Assembly (NCBI RefSeq): GCF_900106595.1
Contig: NZ_FNNC01000001.1
Location: 496,001 to 560,000, forward strand
DNA length: 64,000 bases
From: Marinococcus luteus
GTDB lineage: Bacteria > Bacillota > Bacilli > Bacillales > Marinococcaceae
Direction of reading: 5' to 3'
The position numbers were made by a program, and so were the translations under genes. Position 1 is the first letter of the stretch, and every line of letters begins with the position of its first letter. Shown piece by piece: positions 13,745 to 24,395 of this stretch. The notes beneath the pieces are model-generated. The model saw nothing but the letters and a program-made list of their open reading frames with translations. It did not search any database and was not told the origin of the DNA.

Positions 13745-13984
13745 ATGCTTTCGAAAGAAAAAATTGACCGGATTAATGAGTTGGCCAAACGCCAAAAATC
13801 GTCAGGGCTGACGGCGGAAGAAGAAGAAGAACAGCAGGCGCTGCGTCAAGAATATTTAAGCAAATTCCGTTCTTCATTTAAAAACCAGCTTGAAAACGTC
13901 AAAGTGGTGGATGAAGAAGGCACGGATGTAACTCCAAACAAGCTTGAACGTGTCAAACGCCGGAACCGCAGCTTCCGGCATTAA
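13745..13984 (+). CDS. ynzC: YnzC, DUF896 family protein
   Basis: 79 residues. It begins LSKEKIDRINELAKRQKSSGLTAEEEEEQ, the typical helical hairpin of the DUF896/UPF0291 family, followed by the conserved LRQEYLSKFR. GGGAGGC precedes the ATG. It is the third gene of the SOS unit, as in B. subtilis, where it is LexA-controlled and of unknown function. The C-terminal 35 residues are polar and probably disordered. Confidence 0.93.
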   Translation: MLSKEKIDRINELAKRQKSSGLTAEEEEEQQALRQEYLSKFRSSFKNQLENVKVVDEEGTDVTPNKLERVKRRNRSFRH

Positions 13985-13995
13985 GATAAAAGAGG

Positions 13996-14026
13996 GGCCT
14001 GGTCTTAACAAAGAGCAGGCCTTTTG
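13996..14026 (+). terminator. Terminator after ynzC
   Basis: The stem GGCCTG / CAGGCC with a 14-nt loop is followed by TTTT. Confidence 0.7.
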
Positions 14027-14170
14027 ATTTCTTTTTTCTCTGCTGACCCGCTTGTGTAATCGTTTTAAAACCTTTATCATAAAAGCGTACAAGAACACGG
14101 AAATCCCCGCGGAGGCAACTCCCAGGCGCGGGTTTCCACCCAAAAATACATACAGTGGAGGGACATATGC

Positions 14171-16156
14171 ATGGCAATTAGCACAGAACAGTTAGCAATC
14201 AACACGATCCGGACGCTGTCCATCGAAAGCATTGAAAAAGCCCAGTCGGGTCACCCGGGGCTTCCGATGGGCGCCGCGCCGATGGCGTACGCGCTTTGGA
14301 CGAAAGCGATGAACCACAATCCGGGCAATCCGTCCTGGTTTAACCGCGACCGCTTCGTGCTGTCCGCCGGACACGGATCGATGCTTCTATACAGCATGCT
14401 GCACCTGAGCGGCTACGACCTGTCGCTCGAGGAACTGAAAAACTTCCGCCAGTGGGGAAGCCAGACGCCGGGCCACCCGGAGTACGGCCACACCGCCGGC
14501 GTAGAAGCAACCACCGGCCCGCTCGGTCAGGGCCTGGCCATGGGGACCGGCATGGCGATGGCCGAACGCCATCTGGCGGCCAAATACAACACCGACGACC
14601 ACGCGGTGGTCGACCATTTCACGTACGTGCTCTGCGGCGACGGCGACCTGATGGAAGGCGTGGCTTCGGAATCGGCGTCCCTTGCCGGCCACCTGAAGCT
14701 CGGCAACCTGGTCGTGCTGTATGACTCCAACGACGTTTCCCTGGACGGCGCGCTTCACCAGTCGTTTTCGGAAAATGTCCTGCAGCGTTATGAAGCCTAC
14801 GGCTGGCACACGGTCTTTATCGAGGACGGCAACGACGTCGATGCCCTGGAGGCAGCGATCGAAGAAGCGAAGCAGTCCCCGAAACCATCGATGATCGAAG
14901 TGAAAACCGTTATCGGATACGGAGCACCGAACAAAGGCGGCACGAATGCGGCCCACGGCGCGCCGATCGGCGAAGACGAGTACAACCTGGTGAAAGAGGC
15001 CTACCAGTGGGAATACGACGCATTTCACGTGCCGCCGGAAGTGACCGAGCTGTTTGACGAAGTCAAAAAAGCCGGCGCGAAGGCCGAACAGGAATGGAAC
15101 GAGTTGTTTGACGCCTACAAGCAGGCGAACCCGGAACTCGCTGAAGAGCTCGAGCAGGCGATTGCCGGCAGGCTGCCGGAAGGCTGGGATGCGAAACTGC
15201 CGGTCTTCACGGATGAAAAAGTCGCTACCCGCGCCGCTTCCGGTGACGCCCTGCAGGAAGTAGCGGCAGCGGTGCCGTCCCTGTTCGGCGGCTCGGCGGA
15301 TCTGGCCGGCTCCAACAAGACGCTGATCAAAGCGGAAAATGACTTCAGCCGCAACGACTACACCGGCCGCAACATCTGGTTCGGGGTCCGGGAATTTGCG
15401 ATGGCTGCAGCCGTGAACGGCATTCAACTGCACGGCGGCTTGAAACCGTTCGGTTCGACATTCCTCGTCTTTTCCGATTATCTGCGTCCGGCGCTGCGCC
15501 TGAGTGCCTTGATGGAGCTTCCGCTCACGCAGGTATTTACGCACGACAGCATCGCTGTCGGCGAAGACGGTCCGACGCACGAGCCGGTCGAACAGCTGGC
15601 GGCGCTCCGGGCGATTCCGAACCTGAACGTTATCCGTCCGGCGGACGGTAATGAAACGGTGGCTGCGTGGCGCGTGGCGATGGAAAGCGAAAAAACGCCA
15701 ACGGCGCTCGTGCTGACCCGTCAGGGCGTGCCGACGCTGGAAGACACGAAGGAAAAAGCAGTCGAAGGCGTACGCAAAGGGGCCTACGTGATCGGCGAAC
15801 AGGCCGAAAACCCGGATCTCCTTCTCGTCGCTGCCGGTTCCGAAGTGTCCCTCGCGGTGGATGCGAAAGCCCAGCTGCAGAAGGACGGCCTGACGGTCAA
15901 CATCGTCAGCATGCCGAACTTCCATGCGTTCGATCATCAGTCCGAGGACTACCGCCGCTCGGTGCTCCCGGACGGTGTACCGGCCATGGCAGTGGAAATG
16001 GGATCGTCCTTCGGCTGGTACAAGTACGTCGGCGCCCACGGCTCCGTGTACGGCATTGACCGCTTCGGTGCTTCCGCGCCGGGTGGGGAAGTCGTTGAAA
16101 AGTACGGCTTCACTCCGGACAAAGTCGCCCAGGCAGCCAGACAGTTGATCAAATAA
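14171..16156 (+). CDS. tkt: Transketolase
   Basis: 661 residues, full length. It catalyses reversible transfer of two-carbon ketol units in the pentose phosphate pathway using thiamine diphosphate. Visible motifs: [18 protein letters not shown] near the N-terminus, the ThDP motif GDGDLMEG...N (about 154-185), the transketolase signature in the central domain ([16 protein letters not shown]), and the C-terminal domain with [15 protein letters not shown] lies before the ATG. Position downstream of ynzC and upstream of yneF matches B. subtilis. Confidence 0.98.
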   Translation: MAISTEQLAINTIRTLSIESIEKAQSGHPGLPMGAAPMAYALWTKAMNHNPGNPSWFNRDRFVLSAGHGSMLLYSMLHLSGYDLSLEELKNFRQWGSQTPGHPEYGHTAGVEATTGPLGQGLAMGTGMAMAERHLAAKYNTDDHAVVDHFTYVLCGDGDLMEGVASESASLAGHLKLGNLVVLYDSNDVSLDGALHQSFSENVLQRYEAYGWHTVFIEDGNDVDALEAAIEEAKQSPKPSMIEVKTVIGYGAPNKGGTNAAHGAPIGEDEYNLVKEAYQWEYDAFHVPPEVTELFDEVKKAGAKAEQEWNELFDAYKQANPELAEELEQAIAGRLPEGWDAKLPVFTDEKVATRAASGDALQEVAAAVPSLFGGSADLAGSNKTLIKAENDFSRNDYTGRNIWFGVREFAMAAAVNGIQLHGGLKPFGSTFLVFSDYLRPALRLSALMELPLTQVFTHDSIAVGEDGPTHEPVEQLAALRAIPNLNVIRPADGNETVAAWRVAMESEKTPTALVLTRQGVPTLEDTKEKAVEGVRKGAYVIGEQAENPDLLLVAAGSEVSLAVDAKAQLQKDGLTVNIVSMPNFHAFDHQSEDYRRSVLPDGVPAMAVEMGSSFGWYKYVGAHGSVYGIDRFGASAPGGEVVEKYGFTPDKVAQAARQLIK

Positions 16157-16167
16157 GCATGTGTTGG

Positions 16168-16201
16168 GGAAAAGCAGTCCGCAGGCTGCTTTTCCTTATT
16201 T
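16168..16201 (+). terminator. Terminator after tkt
   Basis: The stem GGAAAAGCAG / CTGCTTTTCC is followed by TTATTTT. A second, weaker hairpin (GCACCG...CGGTGC then TTTCTTT) follows at about 16221-16256. Confidence 0.75.
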
Positions 16202-16352
16202 TCATCCGGGCAGAAAAACAGGCACCGGTGCTGAATCTTTCGAATCGGTGCTTTCTTTACATAAAAGAATGCGTTATAATAAACAAGGTCTGTTTTAGAG
16301 ACACTAACAACACACACATATATGTTAGGTATTCGGGAAAGGGGTAAGACAC

Positions 16353-16577
16353 ATGGGCTGGCTATGGTTAACAATTATCGGCATCGTCATTTTACTAGTT
16401 GGTATAGCCATCGGTTTCTTTATCGCAAGAAAAACGATGATGAACTATTTGAAAAAGAATCCTCCAATCAATGAACAGATGCTGCGCGTCATGATGATGC
16501 AGATGGGGCAGAACCCGTCCCAGAAGAAGATCAACCAAATGATGAAAGCAATGCAGCGACAACAAGATAAGAAATAA
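16353..16577 (+). CDS. yneF: YneF, UPF0154 membrane protein
   Basis: 74 residues. One N-terminal transmembrane helix ([21 protein letters not shown]) is followed by the family hallmark KNPPIN and a Met/Gln-rich basic tail ([19 protein letters not shown]). This is the UPF0154 family, conserved next to tkt in Bacillus; function unknown. GAAAGGGG precedes the ATG. Confidence 0.95.
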   Translation: MGWLWLTIIGIVILLVGIAIGFFIARKTMMNYLKKNPPINEQMLRVMMMQMGQNPSQKKINQMMKAMQRQQDKK

Positions 16578-16582
16578 CGATC

Positions 16583-16617
16583 AGCACCCTTCTAGCTTCT
16601 AGAGGGTGCTTTTTTAT
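16583..16617 (+). terminator. Terminator after yneF
   Basis: The stem AGCACCCT.CTAG / CTAGAGGGTGCT is followed by TTTTTT. Confidence 0.92.
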
Positions 16618-16639
16618 CCATAGAGAGAGGGTGAAACGG

Positions 16640-18391
16640 ATGCGCGCTTTTTGGGATTTACGCTGGTTTTTCTGGCAGGAGCGGTTTAAGTACAGCTTCG
16701 GGATCCTGCTGCTCATTATTGTGGCACTGCTTTCCCTCCTGCCGCCGTATGTGGTCGGGGTGGTGGTCGATGCGATCGAACAAAACCGCCTGACGACCGG
16801 GATGCTTGCCGGCTGGATGGGAGCGATGATTGCGGCAGGGATATGCATGTACGTGCTCCGGTACATCTGGCGTATTATGATTTTCGGTTCCTCGCTCCAT
16901 CTCGGCCGCACGCTCCGCTACAATCTGTATCAGCACTTCACACGGATGAGCAGCGATTTTTTCGGGCGGAAGCGGACCGGGGATTTAATGGCCCACGCCA
17001 CCAATGATATTACTGCGGTGCAGATGATGGCCGGGCAGGGCGTCCTGACGATAGTGGATTCGCTCGTGATGGGGGGATTCGTCGTTTTAGCCATGGCGGT
17101 CGGCATCAGCTGGCAGCTGACGCTGATTACGCTTCTGCCGATGCCGCTGATGGCCCTGTTAACGAGCTGGTACGGCCACCTGCTTCATCAGCGGTTTGGC
17201 GCCGCCCAGCAGTCTTTTTCGCAGCTGAACAACCGGACGCAGGAAAGTATTTCCGGTGTGAAAGTAACCAAAACGTTCGGGTACGAACAAGAAGACATCG
17301 AAGCGTTTGATGCCCAGTCCCGCGACGTCGTAAACAAAAACGAGCGGGTTGCCCGCATTGACGCCCTGTTTGATCCGACGATTACGCTTATCATCGGCGT
17401 CTGTTACCTGCTCGCGATCGGCTTTGGTGCCGGGTATGTGAACGACGGGTCCATTACCATCGGGCAGTTAACGACGTTCAGCGTCTATTTGGGCATGCTG
17501 ATCTGGCCGATGCTTGCGTTTGGCTGGTTTTTTAACATTATTGAACGCGGGCACGCGTCGTATGACCGCATTCGTGACCTGATGGCCGAGCGGACTGACA
17601 TTACCGACCAGAAAGCTGGAGTGGAGGATGTGCCGGCCGGGGCGGTGCAGATAGACATAGACGAATTTTATTACCCGCGGTCGGAAACGAAGGCGCTGCA
17701 CGATATTCACGCGTCCGTGCAGCCGGGACAGACCATCGGAATCGTCGGCCGGACCGGCAGCGGGAAAACCACGCTTTTGCGGCTGCTTCTGCGGGAGCTG
17801 AAAAGCGGGGACGGGGCCATTACGATCGGCGGAACCCCGGCGGAGGCCTATTACCTGGACACATACCGCCTGGCGTTCGGGAATGTGCCCCAGGAGCATT
17901 TCCTGTTTTCGATGACGCTTGCGGACAATATCGCCTTTTCCAACCCCGAAGCCACCCAGCAGGACATTCAGCGCGCGGCCGGGCTTGCAGCCATTCATGA
18001 TGATATCGTGGCGCTTCCGTACGGGTACGCGACAGCTGTTGGTGAGCGCGGCGTCACGCTTTCCGGGGGCCAGAAGCAGCGGATTTCAATTGCGCGGGCG
18101 CTTCTCCAAAACCCGGAAATTCTCATTCTGGATGATGCCCTTTCCGCCGTGGATGCGAACACCGAGCAGCAGATCCTCGAAGCGCTGAAGCGGGAGCGGA
18201 GGGGAAAAACGACCTTTATCGTCACCCACCGCATGAGCACGGTGAAAGAAGCGGATGCGGTATGGGTGATGGCGCACGGGACCATCGTTGAAAACGGCTC
18301 CCACCGCGCCTTGATGGAAGCCAAAGGCATCTATGCAGAAATGGTGAAGCGCGAAGAACTGAAGGCCCAGGTGGAAAGGGGGAACCGCTGA
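16640..18391 (+). CDS. ABC exporter half-transporter, subunit with degenerate Walker B
   Basis: 583 residues: an exporter transmembrane domain (six helices, 1-300) and an ATPase domain. Walker A GRTGSGKTT is near 369 and the signature LSGGQ near 473. The Walker B reads LILDDALSAVD, so the catalytic Glu is replaced by Asp. This is the pattern of the degenerate-site subunit in heterodimeric exporters such as B. subtilis BmrCD (YheIH) and TM287/288. The partner is the next gene, overlapping by 1 nt. The ATG at 16640 is chosen over a GTG at 16631 that abuts the GAGAGG site. Substrate unknown; multidrug or lipid export is likely. Confidence 0.92.
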   Translation: MRAFWDLRWFFWQERFKYSFGILLLIIVALLSLLPPYVVGVVVDAIEQNRLTTGMLAGWMGAMIAAGICMYVLRYIWRIMIFGSSLHLGRTLRYNLYQHFTRMSSDFFGRKRTGDLMAHATNDITAVQMMAGQGVLTIVDSLVMGGFVVLAMAVGISWQLTLITLLPMPLMALLTSWYGHLLHQRFGAAQQSFSQLNNRTQESISGVKVTKTFGYEQEDIEAFDAQSRDVVNKNERVARIDALFDPTITLIIGVCYLLAIGFGAGYVNDGSITIGQLTTFSVYLGMLIWPMLAFGWFFNIIERGHASYDRIRDLMAERTDITDQKAGVEDVPAGAVQIDIDEFYYPRSETKALHDIHASVQPGQTIGIVGRTGSGKTTLLRLLLRELKSGDGAITIGGTPAEAYYLDTYRLAFGNVPQEHFLFSMTLADNIAFSNPEATQQDIQRAAGLAAIHDDIVALPYGYATAVGERGVTLSGGQKQRISIARALLQNPEILILDDALSAVDANTEQQILEALKRERRGKTTFIVTHRMSTVKEADAVWVMAHGTIVENGSHRALMEAKGIYAEMVKREELKAQVERGNR

Positions 18392-20178
18392 TGCTGCACG
18401 AAGATAAAGTGTTAACCAAACAGGAGCAGCGGGCAATCGTGAAGCGGCTCTTAAAGTACGCGGGTGTGCACAAGCGGCTGCTGGCGTTTGCCTGTACGTT
18501 TCTTGTGATCGGCGTCGGAGCGGAGCTTCTCAGTCCGTATCTCGTGAAGATCTTTATTGACAGCTACGTGACGCCGGGAGTGTTTCCGGCAGACGAACTG
18601 ACGTGGCTGGCGGCCATTTTTGCAGCGGCCACTGTTCTTTCCGCGGTCATGGTGTATTTTCACACGTACTGGTTTCAGCGCATCGCGCTGAAAAGCATCC
18701 AACAGATCCGTGTCGATGTGTTTTCGAGCGTCGAGGGGGCATCGATGCGTTTTTACGATCAAACGCCGTCCGGAGCACTGGTGAGCCGGATAACCAATGA
18801 CACCGAGCGGATCCGGGAGCTGTACATGGAAGTGCTCTCGACCTTTATCCAGAACGGGGTGTTTCTGGTCGGGGTGCTCATTGCCATGTTCTTTCTGGAC
18901 GTCCGCCTCGCCGCCGCAGCAATACTGATTATGCCGCTGTTGCTTATGCTGATGATGCTCTACCGCCGGTACAGCGCGAGGTACTACGGGGAGATGAGCG
19001 GCAAGCTGAGCCGGCTGAACACGAAAATTAATGAAAGCCTGCAGGGCATGTCGGTGATACAGCTGTTCCGGCAGGAGAGCCGGATGAAGCAGGAATTTTC
19101 CGGGATTAATGATGCCCATTATGAAGCCGGCCTGAAAAGCATGAAAATCGACGGCCTGCTGCTTCGCCCGGCGATCGACCTCGTGTCGGTGCTTGCTCTT
19201 GTCGGCGTGCTGTCGTATTTTGGCATTTTATCCATGGAAGGGGCCGTGCAGGTCGGGGTGATTTATGCCTTCGTCAACTATTTTGAACGCTTCTTCGAAC
19301 CGGTGAATGAAATCATGCAGCAGATGTCGTTGTATCAGCAGTCGATCGTCTCCGCCGGCCGGGTGTTTCATTTAATGGATGTGACCGGCCAGGAATCAGC
19401 AGTGGTCCGCGGCCGGCAGACCGGGCAGGCCTCAGAGAGTGGGGAGATTGAATTTGATCACGTGACGTTCAGCTATGACGGCGAGCATCCGGTCCTCCGG
19501 GACATTAACCTGTCGGTAAAAGAAGGCGAGACCATTGCGATTGTCGGCCATACCGGCAGCGGTAAAAGCTCCATCATTAACCTGCTGCTCCGGTTTTACG
19601 AACACGATGCCGGCACCATCTTTCTCGGTGGAAAGGACCTGCAGCGCTGGCCGGAAGAGGCGCTGCGCCGCCACGTTGGACTCGTGCTTCAGGATCCGTT
19701 TTTATTTACCGGCACAGTGCGTGAAAACATTGCGATGCACAACCACGGGCTGAGCGACGAGGAAGTGCGGCAGGCAGCTGCTTTTGTCGGCGCAGACCAG
19801 TTTATCGAAGCACTTCCGGACCAGTACGACGAACAGGTGGGGGAGCGGGGGAGCTCGTTTTCGAACGGTGAAAAACAGCTGATCACGTTTGCCCGGACCG
19901 TCGCCCATGACCCGAAAGTACTTGTGCTCGACGAAGCGACGGCCAACATTGACAGTGAAAGCGAAGCGGTGATCCAGCAGGCGCTTGCCAACCTCGTGGA
20001 GAACCGGACGACGATCATGATTGCCCACCGGCTGTCGACGATCCGGCATGCAGACCAGATTATCGTGCTGCATCAGGGAGAAATTGCCGAACGCGGGACG
20101 CACCGGGAACTGCTTGCCTCCGGGGGGCTGTATGAAAAAATGTACCGGCTGCAGCATGAAAATGAAGAGGTGCTGTAA
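18391..20178 (+). CDS. ABC exporter half-transporter, subunit with degenerate signature
   Basis: 595 residues: six-helix transmembrane domain and ATPase domain. Walker A GHTGSGKSS is near 383, and Walker B VLVLDEATANID has the catalytic Glu. The signature reads FSNGEKQ instead of LSGGQ. The defects complement those of the preceding gene, so the heterodimer should have one normal and one degenerate ATP site. Its start codon overlaps the upstream stop (TGATG), indicating coupled translation. Likely family: BmrD/YheH or YfiC type; the substrate cannot be read from sequence. Confidence 0.92.
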   Translation: MLHEDKVLTKQEQRAIVKRLLKYAGVHKRLLAFACTFLVIGVGAELLSPYLVKIFIDSYVTPGVFPADELTWLAAIFAAATVLSAVMVYFHTYWFQRIALKSIQQIRVDVFSSVEGASMRFYDQTPSGALVSRITNDTERIRELYMEVLSTFIQNGVFLVGVLIAMFFLDVRLAAAAILIMPLLLMLMMLYRRYSARYYGEMSGKLSRLNTKINESLQGMSVIQLFRQESRMKQEFSGINDAHYEAGLKSMKIDGLLLRPAIDLVSVLALVGVLSYFGILSMEGAVQVGVIYAFVNYFERFFEPVNEIMQQMSLYQQSIVSAGRVFHLMDVTGQESAVVRGRQTGQASESGEIEFDHVTFSYDGEHPVLRDINLSVKEGETIAIVGHTGSGKSSIINLLLRFYEHDAGTIFLGGKDLQRWPEEALRRHVGLVLQDPFLFTGTVRENIAMHNHGLSDEEVRQAAAFVGADQFIEALPDQYDEQVGERGSSFSNGEKQLITFARTVAHDPKVLVLDEATANIDSESEAVIQQALANLVENRTTIMIAHRLSTIRHADQIIVLHQGEIAERGTHRELLASGGLYEKMYRLQHENEEVL

Positions 20179-20208
20179 AAGAGGGAACAATTGCGAGCCG
20201 CCGCTGCG

Positions 20209-20258
20209 GGGTGTATCATAAAGGCAGGAAAGCCTTCATATGATACACCCTATTTTTA
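20209..20258 (+). terminator. Terminator after the ABC exporter
   Basis: A perfect 12-bp stem (GGGTGTATCATA / TATGATACACCC) with an inner AAGGC/GCCTT hairpin, followed by TATTTTTAT. Confidence 0.85.
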
Positions 20259-20278
20259 TAGAAAGGAAGGCGGCCGAA

Positions 20279-20791
20279 GTGAGTACACTGCTGATTATTA
20301 CGACCCTCACGGCCTTTCTTATGGCTTCTGTCGTGATTGTTATCCGCATGAAAGCCATCAAGCAGCCGGCAACATTTAAAAAAATCGTGCTGCCGCCGTT
20401 TTTCATGGCGACGGGGGCGCTGATGTTTGTTTACCCGCCGGCCCGTCCAACCGGGCTCGAAGTCGGCGAGGCGCTCCTCGTCGGGTTTGTTTTCTCCTTT
20501 CTGCTGATGGCCACCACGTCTTTTGAAATACGGGAACGCCGGATCTTTGTACGCCGGTCTAAAGCCTTTTCATTTATTCTGGTCGGCCTCTTGATTGTAA
20601 GGACGATTATTAAGCTGATTATCGGCGATGCGATTGAACCGGCAGTACTTGCCGGAATGTTCTTTCTGCTGGCATTTGCCATGCTCGTGCCGTGGCGCGT
20701 CTACATGGCCGTGAAGTACAAACAGTTCGAAAAGGTTCTTCAGCGGGACCTGGAGCCGGACAGCTCCGTTTCTTCCCGCCATTCATCTTAA
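20279..20791 (+). CDS. ccdC: CcdC-like membrane protein (DUF1453)
   Basis: 170 residues with about five hydrophobic segments (LLIITTLTAFLMASVVIVI, a PPFFMATGALMFVYPP segment, LLVGFVFSFLLMATT, FILVGLLIVRTIIKLI, FFLLAFAMLVPW). The MATGALMFVYPP pattern and size fit B. subtilis CcdC (YneJ), which is encoded with CcdA near citB; CcdA acts in cytochrome c maturation and CcdC's role is unclear. It starts at the GTG 20279 after AAAGGAAGG; the frame extends upstream into the terminator. ccdA is not in this window. Confidence 0.82.
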   Translation: MSTLLIITTLTAFLMASVVIVIRMKAIKQPATFKKIVLPPFFMATGALMFVYPPARPTGLEVGEALLVGFVFSFLLMATTSFEIRERRIFVRRSKAFSFILVGLLIVRTIIKLIIGDAIEPAVLAGMFFLLAFAMLVPWRVYMAVKYKQFEKVLQRDLEPDSSVSSRHSS

Positions 20792-20809
20792 CGAAAGGGA
20801 GAAGTGCCC

Positions 20810-21247
20810 ATGTCTAATGATGTAAACGAACACCTTCAAAATGAAATACACGGCAAGAAGCTGCCCAATGAAGCGGAGCGGCGTCTCTACCTCGATACGT
20901 ACCGCGAACGCGTCATCCTTGCACTGACGAAAAAACAGGTGATGGAAAAAGGAATACGCCAGGAAGTGCTGAATGCGATGCACGACCGCAAGGCCAAAGA
21001 AGTTCTAGTCGACGGCCACCTGAGCCTCGAGGCGCTGCGGCCGTACCGGAAAGCAGCCGAAACCCGCCGCGTTCCCTACCGTCGTGTCACACTCGACGAC
21101 CCGGAGGGGACGTACGGCCTGGTCGTTACGTCCGACACCGCCATTAACCGCGAGGACGTGTTCGCGGAGGATGAACCGGAAGCAGACACCGGAGACCCGG
21201 ATGCGGGAGAGAAAAAACCGTGGTGGAAAAAGCTGCTTGGCGGCTGA
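20810..21247 (+). CDS. yueI: YueI-like protein (DUF1694)
   Basis: 145 residues. The conserved core is YLDTYRERVILALTKKQV, then a helical region, EVLVDGHLSLEALRPYRKAAE, and YRRVTLDDPEGTYGLVVTSD, consistent with the YueI/DUF1694 family of unknown function. The last 35 residues are very acidic and end in KKPWWKKLLGG, which may contact the membrane. AAAGGGAG has correct spacing to the ATG at 20810; a GTG two codons earlier is less likely. It follows ccdC after 18 nt, probably in one operon. Confidence 0.75.
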   Translation: MSNDVNEHLQNEIHGKKLPNEAERRLYLDTYRERVILALTKKQVMEKGIRQEVLNAMHDRKAKEVLVDGHLSLEALRPYRKAAETRRVPYRRVTLDDPEGTYGLVVTSDTAINREDVFAEDEPEADTGDPDAGEKKPWWKKLLGG

Positions 21248-21410
21248 GGAAAGAAAAAAGAAGCAAGCGTTTTCCGAATTTTTACCCGAAAATATTTATC
21301 TTTGAGGAAAGTTTTGCTATTCTATGAAAGTGGGTCGAGAAACAGATCAAGGAAGGCAGGCAGCGAACGAATACAGCTGCGGGCCTTTCTGCTTATCCTC
21401 ATCTACTTTT

Positions 21411-21439
21411 TCGACAACGTTATTGAATTGTTGTATAAT
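21411..21439 (+). promoter_or_regulatory. Aconitase promoter
   Basis: TCGACA-N17-TATAAT, a near-consensus SigA promoter. Predicted transcription starts at about 21446, leaving a leader of only about 16 nt that is little more than the ribosome binding site. Confidence 0.75.
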
Positions 21440-21461
21440 AGATCTAGAAGGAGGGGTACAT

Positions 21462-24200
21462 ATGGCTCAAAATCAAGACGTATTCAATGCTCGCAAGGCT
21501 TTTGAATCGAATGGCAAAACGTATTACTACTACGACATTAAAGCTATTCAGGATGCAGGAGTCGGCGATGTGTCGAAGCTGCCATATTCCATTCGTGTGC
21601 TGCTCGAATCTGTACTAAGACAGTTGGACGGACACGTAATTAAACAGGAACATGTAGAAAGCTTAGCAAAATGGGGATCGGAAGAAGGATCCAAGTATGA
21701 CGTTCCATTCAAACCGTCCCGTGTCATTCTCCAGGACTTCACCGGGGTGCCGGCAGTCGTGGACCTTGCATCGCTGCGAAAAGCAATGAATGATTTCGGG
21801 GGAGACCCGGATGTCATCGACCCGGCGATTCCGGTTGATCTTGTGGTGGACCACTCGGTACAGGTGGACCGTTACGGTACTGAGGACTCGCTGAACCAGA
21901 ACATGAACTTTGAATTTTCGAGAAACGAAGAGCGCTACAAGCTCCTCAGCTGGGCAACCAAAGCGTTTAACAACTACAGTGCTGTGCCGCCGGCTACAGG
22001 CATTGTGCACCAGGTGAACCTGGAGTATCTTGCCTCCGTTGTACACACGAAAGAAACAGAAAACGGCGAAGTGGACACGTATCCGGATACACTCGTCGGT
22101 ACGGACTCCCACACGACCATGATCAACGGCCTCGGCGTCCTTGGCTGGGGTGTTGGCGGTATCGAAGCGGAAGCGGGCATGCTGCAGCAGCCATCCTACT
22201 TCCCGGCACCGGAAGTGGTCGGCGTTCGTCTCGTAAACTCCCTGCCGAATGGTTCAACAGCGACAGACCTGGCGCTGCGCGTTACCCAGCGGCTCCGGGA
22301 AACGAACGTTGTCGGCAAATTCGTGGAATTCTTCGGGGAAGGCCTGGCGGAAATGCCGCTTGCTGACCGTGCGACGATTTCCAACATGGCACCTGAATAT
22401 GGCGCGACCTGTGGATTCTTCCCGGTCGACGAAGAAGCGCTCAACTATCTGCGCCTGACCGGCCGCGACGAAGAGCATGTGCAGCTTGTTAAAGACTACT
22501 GCAAGCACAACCACATCTTCTTTGATCCTTCCGAAAAAGAACCGCAGTTCACTCAGGTGATTGAAATTGACCTGGCGGCTATCGAACCAAGCCTGAGCGG
22601 TCCGAAACGTCCGCAGGACCTGATTACTTTAACCGACATGAAAAAACAGTTCAATGAGGCGCTGACGGCTCCAGCCGGCAACCAGGGATTCGGCCTGTCT
22701 CCGGAGGAGATCGACAACGAAGCGACTATCGAACATCCAAACGGCAAAACGTCGACGATGAAAACCGGGGCGCTTGCCATCGCGGCCATCACAAGCTGTA
22801 CGAACACGTCCAATCCATACGTAATGATCGGTGCAGGCCTTGTTGCCCGTAACGCGGTGGAGAAAGGGCTTGAAGTACCGGAATACGTTAAAACGTCGCT
22901 CGCTCCGGGTTCTAAAGTTGTTACCCGCTATCTCGACGATTCCGGCCTGATGCCATATCTGAACGATCTCGGGTTTAACCTGGTCGGCTACGGCTGCACG
23001 ACGTGTATCGGCAACAGCGGCCCGCTGCTCGAAGAGATCGAAAAAGGGATCACAGACAGCGATCTCCTCGTTTCCTCCGTGCTGAGCGGTAACCGTAACT
23101 TTGAAGGACGGATTCACCCGCTTGTTAAAGCCAACTATCTGGCATCACCGCCGCTTGTTGTAGCGTACGCGTTAGCTGGTACGGTTGACTTTGATATGTA
23201 CCGTGATTCGTTCGGCAAGGATAAAGACGGCAACGACGTATACTTTAACGACCTGTGGCCGTCTGCGACCGAAATCAAAGACTTTATCACGCAAAACGTG
23301 TCTCCAAACCTCTTTAAAGAAGAGTACGAGAATGTCTTTGACAACAACGAGCGCTGGAACGACCTGCAGTCAGATGAAAATGCGCAGCTGTACGATTTTG
23401 ACGATGAGTCCACGTACATTCAAAACCCGCCGTTCTTTGAAGAAATGTCCAAGGAGCCGGAAGACATTAAACCGTTGACTGCTCTGCGTGCCGTGGCGAA
23501 ATTCGGCGACTCGGTTACGACCGATCACATTTCTCCGGCAGGGTCCATCGCGAAGGACAGCCCGGCCGGCCGCTACCTGATGGAAAAAGGCCTGAAGCCG
23601 GCACAGTTTAACTCGTACGGTTCCCGCCGCGGTAACCACGAAGTGATGATGCGCGGAACATTCGCCAACATCCGGATTAAAAACCAGCTGGCTCCGGGGA
23701 CTGAGGGCGGTTATACGACCTACTGGCCAAACGGTGAAGTGCTGTCCATCTATGATGCAGCGATGAAATATAAAGAGGAAAACACTGGCCTGCTTGTAAT
23801 GGCCGGCAAAGATTACGGCATGGGAAGCTCCCGTGACTGGGCAGCGAAAGGAACAAACCTGCTCGGCATTAAGACCGTTATTGCGGAAAGCTTCGAGCGT
23901 ATTCACCGCAGTAACCTTGTGCTGATGGGCGTGCTCCCGCTGCAGTTCCAGGAAGGGGAAAACGCTGATTCCCTTGGTTTGACCGGGGAAGAGCAATTCG
24001 ATGTGAAAATTGATAATACCGTTAAGCCGCATGACATGATAGATGTCGTCGCCACTGACGAGGACGGCAAAACGACTACCTTCCAGGTGGTTGCCCGTTT
24101 CGACAGTGACGTCGAGATGGATTACTATCGTCACGGTGGTATTCTGCAGATGGTTCTCCGTAACAACCTTGAAGCGGCAGAAGCAAAACGCAATCAGTAA
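21462..24200 (+). CDS. acnA: Aconitate hydratase
   Basis: 912 residues, the usual size of Gram-positive aconitase (CitB). It isomerises citrate to isocitrate in the TCA cycle and, when its cluster is lost, can act as an RNA-binding regulator. Cluster ligands: Cys in ITSCTNTS (about 445) and the Cys pair in GYGCTTCIG (about 510). The C-terminal swivel domain carries [15 protein letters not shown] with substrate-binding Arg/Ser. AAGGAGGGG sets the ATG at 21462; the frame is open 46 codons further upstream through the promoter, so the longer version is wrong. Confidence 0.98.
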   Translation: MAQNQDVFNARKAFESNGKTYYYYDIKAIQDAGVGDVSKLPYSIRVLLESVLRQLDGHVIKQEHVESLAKWGSEEGSKYDVPFKPSRVILQDFTGVPAVVDLASLRKAMNDFGGDPDVIDPAIPVDLVVDHSVQVDRYGTEDSLNQNMNFEFSRNEERYKLLSWATKAFNNYSAVPPATGIVHQVNLEYLASVVHTKETENGEVDTYPDTLVGTDSHTTMINGLGVLGWGVGGIEAEAGMLQQPSYFPAPEVVGVRLVNSLPNGSTATDLALRVTQRLRETNVVGKFVEFFGEGLAEMPLADRATISNMAPEYGATCGFFPVDEEALNYLRLTGRDEEHVQLVKDYCKHNHIFFDPSEKEPQFTQVIEIDLAAIEPSLSGPKRPQDLITLTDMKKQFNEALTAPAGNQGFGLSPEEIDNEATIEHPNGKTSTMKTGALAIAAITSCTNTSNPYVMIGAGLVARNAVEKGLEVPEYVKTSLAPGSKVVTRYLDDSGLMPYLNDLGFNLVGYGCTTCIGNSGPLLEEIEKGITDSDLLVSSVLSGNRNFEGRIHPLVKANYLASPPLVVAYALAGTVDFDMYRDSFGKDKDGNDVYFNDLWPSATEIKDFITQNVSPNLFKEEYENVFDNNERWNDLQSDENAQLYDFDDESTYIQNPPFFEEMSKEPEDIKPLTALRAVAKFGDSVTTDHISPAGSIAKDSPAGRYLMEKGLKPAQFNSYGSRRGNHEVMMRGTFANIRIKNQLAPGTEGGYTTYWPNGEVLSIYDAAMKYKEENTGLLVMAGKDYGMGSSRDWAAKGTNLLGIKTVIAESFERIHRSNLVLMGVLPLQFQEGENADSLGLTGEEQFDVKIDNTVKPHDMIDVVATDEDGKTTTFQVVARFDSDVEMDYYRHGGILQMVLRNNLEAAEAKRNQ

Positions 24201-24210
24201 TTGTTAAAAG

Positions 24211-24240
24211 AAGGTCCCGGTCCGCCGGGGCTTTCGTTTG
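24211..24240 (+). terminator. Probable terminator after acnA
   Basis: The hairpin AAGGTCCCGG / CCGGGGCTTT has an imperfect stem and a short T-rich tail. Confidence 0.5.
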
Positions 24241-24278
24241 ACAGGCATTTAAAATTTCACATACCGTAATGATAAAAT

Positions 24279-24307
24279 TTGTCACACATTCCTCAACCTC
24301 TTATAAT
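24279..24307 (+). promoter_or_regulatory. Promoter of the AAA ATPase gene
   Basis: TTGTCA-N17-TATAAT, a strong SigA-type promoter. It predicts an 80-nt leader and vegetative rather than sporulation-specific transcription. Confidence 0.7.
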
Positions 24308-24395
24308 AAAAATAAGGACTAATGCGTGTTCAACCAGGGAATACGATAAAGATGACTACTCATTTTCGTCCTTTTCCCGATAGGGGGTGCCTTTA

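Noticed and set aside
14387-16039. 550-codon antisense frame over transketolase
   Set aside because: Long antisense frames are common in GC-rich genes with strong codon bias; there is no site and the composition (Arg, His, Val rich) is not protein-like.
21248-21461. CcpC/CcpA site upstream of aconitase
   Set aside because: I looked for the ATAA-N7-TTAT dyad and a cre-like palindrome and found no convincing match.
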